Below are positions 59,853-64,000 of a stretch of DNA of 64,000 nt, in pieces. The stretch comes from Polyangiaceae bacterium (GTDB taxonomy: Bacteria; Myxococcota_A; Polyangia; Polyangiales; Polyangiaceae). The stretch lies in NCBI GenBank assembly GCA_016712345.1, contig JADJRH010000001.1:496001-560000 (forward strand). The letters run 5' to 3'. Each line of letters opens with the position of its first letter. Positions within the stretch are counted from its first letter, which is position 1. Position numbers and translations under genes: made by a program. The notes under the pieces were generated by a model. That model was not told where the DNA came from. It ran no database searches and saw only the letters and a list, made by a program, of their open reading frames with translations.

Positions 59853-60974
59853 CTAAAGCCGGTCGGCCACCGATGAGAACCGTCGCATGCTCACGTTGAT
59901 GATGAGCGCTGCACAGGTGAGCATCGTTAAAACGCTGGATCCGCCGTACGAAAAGAGCGGAAGCGTCACGCCGACAACCGGCAGGACACCCGACGTCATG
60001 CCCATGTTGATAATAGCGTGGCAGAAAAGAATGGAAGAGCAGCCCACCGCAAGCACGCAGCCAAAGCGATCGCGCGCCTGGGATGCCACGCGAATGCCCC
60101 ATACGCACAGGAAGAGATAGAGCGAGATCAGCACGATACAGCCGGCAAGGCCCCACTCTTCGGCAAACACGGGGAAGGGAAAATCGGTGTATTGGTCGGG
60201 CAAAAAGTTAAACTGGTTTTGTGTACCTTTGAGGTAGCCGAGCCCCACAAGTCCCCCGTTTCCAATCGCGACGCGCGAGTGATGCGCGTGCCATCCACCC
60301 TTCAACAGATCGGCTTCGGGATTGAGAAACGTGGTGACGCGCTGCCTCTGGTACGGAAGCAGAATGTACGTCCAAACGACCGGTGCAACCGCAGCCACGG
60401 TGCCAACGAACACCGCCACACTCTTCCACCGAACTTTGGTGAGAGCAGCGATGATCAAAAACACAATGAAGTGAATGGAGGCCGTTCCGAGATCGGGTTG
60501 CTTGAGAATGAGCAGACCCGGAACGAGCGTCAGCGCGGCCGGAATAAGCAACTCCTTGAGCGATCGGCCTTCATTGCGCGGGTCATCGTGCAGATATTTT
60601 GCGAGCGCGATCACCAAAAACAGCTTTGTAAATTCACTCGGCTGAAATCGAAACGCGCCAAACTCAATCCACCGCGCCGAACCTCGAACGTCGCGCGCGA
60701 GCACAAACACAAGCGCGAGCGTGAACACGCCGAATGTGTACAGAAAGTACGCCGCACGCTCGAGGTGGCGATAGTCAACAGCGATGAGTACACCGCCCAC
60801 AATTCCGCCTAGAAAAAGCCAATAAATTTGGCTGATGTAAAGTTCGGCACGGGCACCGGTGTACACACTTGTCGCGCTGTACAGGTTGATGACCCCAAGC
60901 ACCGAAATCAAAACGACGCAGATAAACAGCGGCCAATCAAACAGGTCGCGAATGCGGGACTCGTTGCGCGTCAC
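59853..60974 (-). CDS. rodA: Rod-shape peptidoglycan polymerase RodA (SEDS family)
   Basis: A 373-residue SEDS-family membrane protein that polymerises glycan strands for cell elongation. About ten hydrophobic segments are present. Signatures include FGAFRFQPSEFTKLFLVIALAKYL, LKQPDLGTASIHF, the loop with WHAHHSRVAIGNGGLVGLGYLKGTQ, LPDQYTDFPFPVFAEEWG and the final GVTLPLFSYGGSSVLT. It overlaps the end of mrdA by four bases (start within the PBP2 stop), so the two partners are co-translated as in other bacteria. Confidence 0.95.
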   Translation of the reverse strand: MTRNESRIRDLFDWPLFICVVLISVLGVINLYSATSVYTGARAELYISQIYWLFLGGIVGGVLIAVDYRHLERAAYFLYTFGVFTLALVFVLARDVRGSARWIEFGAFRFQPSEFTKLFLVIALAKYLHDDPRNEGRSLKELLIPAALTLVPGLLILKQPDLGTASIHFIVFLIIAALTKVRWKSVAVFVGTVAAVAPVVWTYILLPYQRQRVTTFLNPEADLLKGGWHAHHSRVAIGNGGLVGLGYLKGTQNQFNFLPDQYTDFPFPVFAEEWGLAGCIVLISLYLFLCVWGIRVASQARDRFGCVLAVGCSSILFCHAIINMGMTSGVLPVVGVTLPLFSYGGSSVLTMLTCAALIINVSMRRFSSVADRL

Positions 60975-62971
60975 GGTGAACCTCCCGCCGGCGGATCTGC
61001 GCCCTGACCTTTGTTGTCTTTGGCAGTTGCGCCGCGTTTACCGTTTTGCCGCGCAACCTTGAGATCTTGGTAAGCCTTCACCACCTCAAACGCGATCGGC
61101 GCGGCGTGTTTGCCGCCCGCACCGCCGTGCTCCACCAGCGCAACAACCGCTATTTCGGGGGCGCGCATGGGCGAATACCCAGCAAACCACGCATGTTCGC
61201 GACTGAAGTACCAAACCTTTTCGGCCTCCTGACCGCGCACAACATGATGCGACACCTGCGCGGTGCCTGTTTTGCCGGCCATTTCAACACCGGCCAAACG
61301 CGCGCGCCACGCCGTACCGGTTGTTTCGTTCACGCCTGCGAACAAGGCTTTTTGAACCAGGGCGAAGTTTTCGGGGCGCACATCAATTTGCCGGCGAACG
61401 CGCGGTGAAAACTCTTGAACAACCGTGCCGGCGCTCGTTTCAACCGCGCCCACGATCTGCGGCTGGAAAAGTGTTCCACCGTTGGCGAGCGCTGCGTACG
61501 CAAGCGCAAGCTGAAGAACGGTAACCGTAGTTGCGCCCTGTCCAATCGCCGCGTTCAAACCGAAACCAAGCCTGAATTGGCCCTTGTTTCGAAGGGTCAT
61601 CCAAGCACGCGTTGGCATGCGGCCTGCGGCTTCAGCGTTTACGCCCAAGCCCGTTCGCGACCCAAGGCCGAACTTTTGACCCATCTCGGCAATCACATCC
61701 ATGCCCACGCCAAACTCGGCCGCGAGCCGGTAAAAGTACACATTGCACGACTCGGCAATCGCCTTGTGCAGATCGGTTGCGCCGTGTACGTGTGTACACC
61801 TAAACGTTCGCTTGCCGAACGCGAGTCCACCTCGACACTGTGTGAATTGCCGCGCATCGATCATGCCTTTTTCAAGCGCGGCAAGCGCAGTGATGGGCTT
61901 AAACGTCGACCCCGGCGGGTACGCACCCGACACGGTCTTATCGAGCGCGCTCTTCAGCGGATCGAGATAAAGCCTGCGGAAAGCGTCTCGAATAACCTGC
62001 TTTCCCGAGCCGCCTGAAAGCGCGTTTGGGTCAAATCCGGGTTTGGAGTACATTCCTAGAATGCGACCTGTGCGCACATCAACAGCCACAACGCCGCCCG
62101 CCAATTCACCGCGAAACGCGGCATCCATGGCCTTTACGAGATCAATATCAATCGTGAGCCGCAGATCGCGGCCGGGAATGGGATCGACCTTGCGCGGCTC
62201 TTCAATAATTTCATCACCGCCCGAGCGCCGTCGACCGCGCGCATCGACAAGCACTTTTTCCCAGCCGCGCGTGCCACGCAGATAACTTTCCCACGCGCGC
62301 TCGATCCCAGTGATGCCGATGCGATCGCCTTCGATGTACCCCGACGATTGAAGCGCCGCGAGCTTTTCCGCATCGACCTCGGCCATGTACCCAAGCAGGT
62401 GCGCGCCGATCTCTTCGTTTGGATAAAAGCGCACCGGCACCGAAACAACCGCAACGCCCGGCATCTCCGCTTCGTGCGTTTTGAGGTTGGCCATCACATC
62501 GCGCGAAATGTCTTCTTTCAGCAGGATCTGCTGATCTTTTCGAGGGCCGTCGGACGCGCGAATGTCGTTGAGACGCTGCTCCAAACGCGCGCGCTCATCT
62601 TCACCGATCCCCAAAAATCCAACGAGTTTTGTCCAACAGGTGCGCTTGGGAGCTTTGCCCGCCTCTTCGACCTCGGGCACGCAGGTCGCACCCATCTCCA
62701 GCCGTTTCGGCACGACATACAGGTTGTGAGAAGGCCTGCTGCGCGCGAGCACCTTTCCATTTCGATCAAGGATTTGACCGCGCGTTGTCGCGAGCGTGAT
62801 GCGCCGAATAATATTTTCACGCGCGATCGCTCGGTATTCTTCGCCGTCGAGAATTTGCAGCGAAAAGAGCCTCACGATGAGCCCGACGAAGCAGAGCACC
62901 ATGAAGAGCCCGATCCACCGAAACCGCTTGCGGAACTCGGTGGTATCGGAGCGCCTAACAAGCATACTCAT
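60971..62971 (-). CDS. mrdA: Penicillin-binding protein 2 (elongation transpeptidase)
   Basis: A 666-residue bitopic transpeptidase that cross-links peptidoglycan made by RodA. One N-terminal membrane helix (WIGLFMVLCFVGLIVRLFSLQ) precedes the PBP dimerisation region (RGQILDRNGKVLARSRPS). The transpeptidase motifs are STFKP (active Ser), SCN (SxN) and KTGTAQ. GGAGG lies seven bases upstream of the ATG at 62971, and that ATG overlaps the mreD stop. The C-terminal 35 residues are a Lys/Gly/Pro tail beyond the usual fold. It belongs to the mreC-mreD-mrdA-rodA cluster. Confidence 0.95.
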   Translation of the reverse strand: MSMLVRRSDTTEFRKRFRWIGLFMVLCFVGLIVRLFSLQILDGEEYRAIARENIIRRITLATTRGQILDRNGKVLARSRPSHNLYVVPKRLEMGATCVPEVEEAGKAPKRTCWTKLVGFLGIGEDERARLEQRLNDIRASDGPRKDQQILLKEDISRDVMANLKTHEAEMPGVAVVSVPVRFYPNEEIGAHLLGYMAEVDAEKLAALQSSGYIEGDRIGITGIERAWESYLRGTRGWEKVLVDARGRRRSGGDEIIEEPRKVDPIPGRDLRLTIDIDLVKAMDAAFRGELAGGVVAVDVRTGRILGMYSKPGFDPNALSGGSGKQVIRDAFRRLYLDPLKSALDKTVSGAYPPGSTFKPITALAALEKGMIDARQFTQCRGGLAFGKRTFRCTHVHGATDLHKAIAESCNVYFYRLAAEFGVGMDVIAEMGQKFGLGSRTGLGVNAEAAGRMPTRAWMTLRNKGQFRLGFGLNAAIGQGATTVTVLQLALAYAALANGGTLFQPQIVGAVETSAGTVVQEFSPRVRRQIDVRPENFALVQKALFAGVNETTGTAWRARLAGVEMAGKTGTAQVSHHVVRGQEAEKVWYFSREHAWFAGYSPMRAPEIAVVALVEHGGAGGKHAAPIAFEVVKAYQDLKVARQNGKRGATAKDNKGQGADPPAGGSP

Positions 62972-63498
62972 CGAGCACCTCCTTCACCGGGTCGTGGCTG
63001 ATTCACCGTGGTGGCCGCGTGTACACGTTCGGCAAGATTGAACACAAGCGGCGCAAAAATGGCCGTTGAAATGGCGTGCGGCAACACAAGGTACGCAAGC
63101 GCGCGCGGCCTCGCCGGATCGTTTCCGAAGATCACCGTGAGCACCACAATGAGTACACCTTCAACCAGACCAAACCCAAAGGCGAGCGCCAATTTTGTTA
63201 AAAACGTTTGAGCTGCAAGACGCACTCCCGCGCCGCGCGACACCACAAACGTTGCCACTGTGATGAACGTAAAAAGCCCCACCGGAGCCGCCGCAAACAC
63301 ATCGATCAGGTACCCGAGAAGAAACGCCAGCGCGGCGCCGCGACCGATGGAGTACTCGTGTACACCCATGAAAACGACGAGCGGCAAAAGCAGGCTCGGT
63401 GTTGCTCCCGGAATGTGAAGCGGCCCCACCAGCCGAAACAAGTTTGACTGGATAATTAAGAGACCGATTCCGAGCGCTAAGAAGGCCGAGTTTCGCAC
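62968..63498 (-). CDS. mreD: Rod-shape-determining protein MreD
   Basis: A 176-residue polytopic membrane protein, typical MreD length, with five to six helices (FLALGIGLLIIQSNLFRLV, ALAFLLGYLIDVFAAAPVGLF, VEGVLIVVLTVIFG, ISTAIFAPLVFNLAERV). The GYLIDVFAAAPVG motif is characteristic. It starts with GTG at 63498 with AGGAGG upstream, nine bases after the mreC stop, and its stop overlaps the mrdA start. Links the elongation complex in the membrane. Confidence 0.9.
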   Translation of the reverse strand: MRNSAFLALGIGLLIIQSNLFRLVGPLHIPGATPSLLLPLVVFMGVHEYSIGRGAALAFLLGYLIDVFAAAPVGLFTFITVATFVVSRGAGVRLAAQTFLTKLALAFGFGLVEGVLIVVLTVIFGNDPARPRALAYLVLPHAISTAIFAPLVFNLAERVHAATTVNQPRPGEGGAR

Positions 63499-63507
63499 TG
63501 GGGCCTC

Positions 63508-64000
63508 CTATTTTTTGGGAGCACCCGGCGGCGCATCTTTTGACGCCCGCGGCTCATCGGGTTGGGCGCTCGTCAAGATGATGACCTCTTCGAGCCTTGA
63601 AAAATCAACAGCGGGTGCGGCCACTACCTCTTGGTAAATGCCGAAGTCGCGTTTGATCACCTGCGTCACGATCCCAATGCGGATGTTCTTTGGAAAGCTG
63701 CGCCCGACACCGCTCGTCACGAGCAAGTCACCCACTTCCACTTCGTCGGTACGCTGCACGTATTCAACTTTGCATGTGTACTTTTTGTCGTCGCCGCTTC
63801 CCCGCACAAATGCGCGCGCCCCGGTGCGTTGAACCACCGCGTCCACCGAAGCTCCCGCATCGACAACCAGGCGAACGTCAACCGTGTCACCCGCGCCTTT
63901 GATCGTGGTGCCCACCACCCCGTCGGCTGACAAAACAGGCAAATTGGGGCCCACGTTGCGCGCGTCTTTGTCGAGCGTCACACGCGCCACGCGGAAAAAA
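63508..64000 (-). CDS. mreC: Rod-shape-determining protein MreC (N-terminal part missing at window edge)
   Basis: The C-terminal part (about 164 residues visible) of MreC, the periplasmic scaffold of the elongation complex. The visible beta-barrel region includes VTLDKDARNVGPNLPVLSADG, GVVGTTIKGAGDTVDVRLVVD, VEVGDLLVTSGVGRSFPKNI and IGIVTQVIKRDFGIYQEVV, all typical. The frame is open to the right end of the window, so an internal GTG at 63990 is not the true start. A short Pro/Lys tail ends the protein. Confidence 0.9.
   Translation of the reverse strand, partial: FFRVARVTLDKDARNVGPNLPVLSADGVVGTTIKGAGDTVDVRLVVDAGASVDAVVQRTGARAFVRGSGDDKKYTCKVEYVQRTDEVEVGDLLVTSGVGRSFPKNIRIGIVTQVIKRDFGIYQEVVAAPAVDFSRLEEVIILTSAQPDEPRASKDAPPGAPKK

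Noticed and set aside
1..64000. tRNA, rRNA, prophage or insertion-sequence genes
   Set aside because: I looked through the intergenic regions and protein list and saw no cloverleaf-like sequence, rRNA-like stretch, integrase, transposase or phage structural gene.

Overview
The window looks like chromosomal DNA of a myxobacterium-like organism (phylum Myxococcota, probably Polyangia). The main reasons are two proteins with MYXO-CTERM-like tails (CxCR, a membrane helix, then a basic end), several large Ser/Thr protein kinases, many Cys-rich or Gly/Ser-rich lipoproteins with MopE-like or choice-of-anchor-type domains, and IgGFc-binding and formylglycine-enzyme-like lipoproteins. This is inferred from protein families only; there is no rRNA or tRNA in the window to anchor taxonomy.

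Layout. 1-7 kb (minus): a truncated RavA/MoxR-type AAA ATPase translationally coupled to a Cys-rich lipoprotein, an HTTM-like membrane protein, a dikinase-like protein and a YjbQ-family protein. 6.9-15.3 kb (minus): a compact seven-gene aerotolerance (Bat) operon: DUF58, a DUF4381-like membrane protein, BatA, BatB, a BatC-like TPR protein, BatD and BatE. Most junctions are 4-base ATGA/GTGA overlaps. 15.4-17.2 kb (plus): a paralogue of the first lipoprotein and a SpoIIAA-like protein. 17.2-28.2 kb: a 1302-residue kinase/AAA/TPR protein, small exported proteins, an IgGFc-binding-like lipoprotein, a frameshifted FGE-like lipoprotein, a MYXO-CTERM protein and a stand-alone MoxR ATPase.

28.3-35.7 kb: an unknown cytosolic protein, a coiled-coil lipoprotein plus GYF-domain protein, ComF, a small lipoprotein and an EEP-family hydrolase. 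35.7-39.8 kb (minus): two paralogous zinc-ribbon membrane proteins, both frameshifted, coupled to a DacB/PBP4-type carboxypeptidase. 39.9-43.1 kb: a MoaD-like protein with a BNR propeller protein, a kinase with an atypical catalytic loop, and a TerB-like protein. 43.3-49.6 kb (plus): a cytochrome c maturation operon (ccmF, ccmH, a CcmI-like zinc-ribbon protein, an exported protein, an FGE-like protein), every junction an ATGA overlap. 50-55 kb (minus): kinase, a PEGA/beta-propeller gene interrupted by a stop, and a thrombospondin-type-3 MYXO-CTERM protein. 55-64 kb: a haem-binding-motif lipoprotein, metallophosphoesterase, GlpD, an eRF1-like small protein, then the cell-elongation cluster mreC-mreD-mrdA-rodA.

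The less ordinary content is mostly between and inside genes. There is a 16-bp-period array of GTGTACAC palindromes at 28961-29016, inside a window where this octamer core looks over-represented. A dispersed repeat occurs in two long copies and one fragment, each between convergent genes (34.2, 41.5 and 49.7 kb). A strongly structured inverted-repeat element lies at 22.48-22.60 kb. CATTG/CAATG density changes abruptly at gene borders. Five genes carry one-base frameshifts at or beside homopolymers and one has an in-frame stop, which may be sequencing errors or real decay. I did not find a convincing new defence or biosynthetic system; no CRISPR array, IS transposase, phage gene, rRNA or tRNA was seen.
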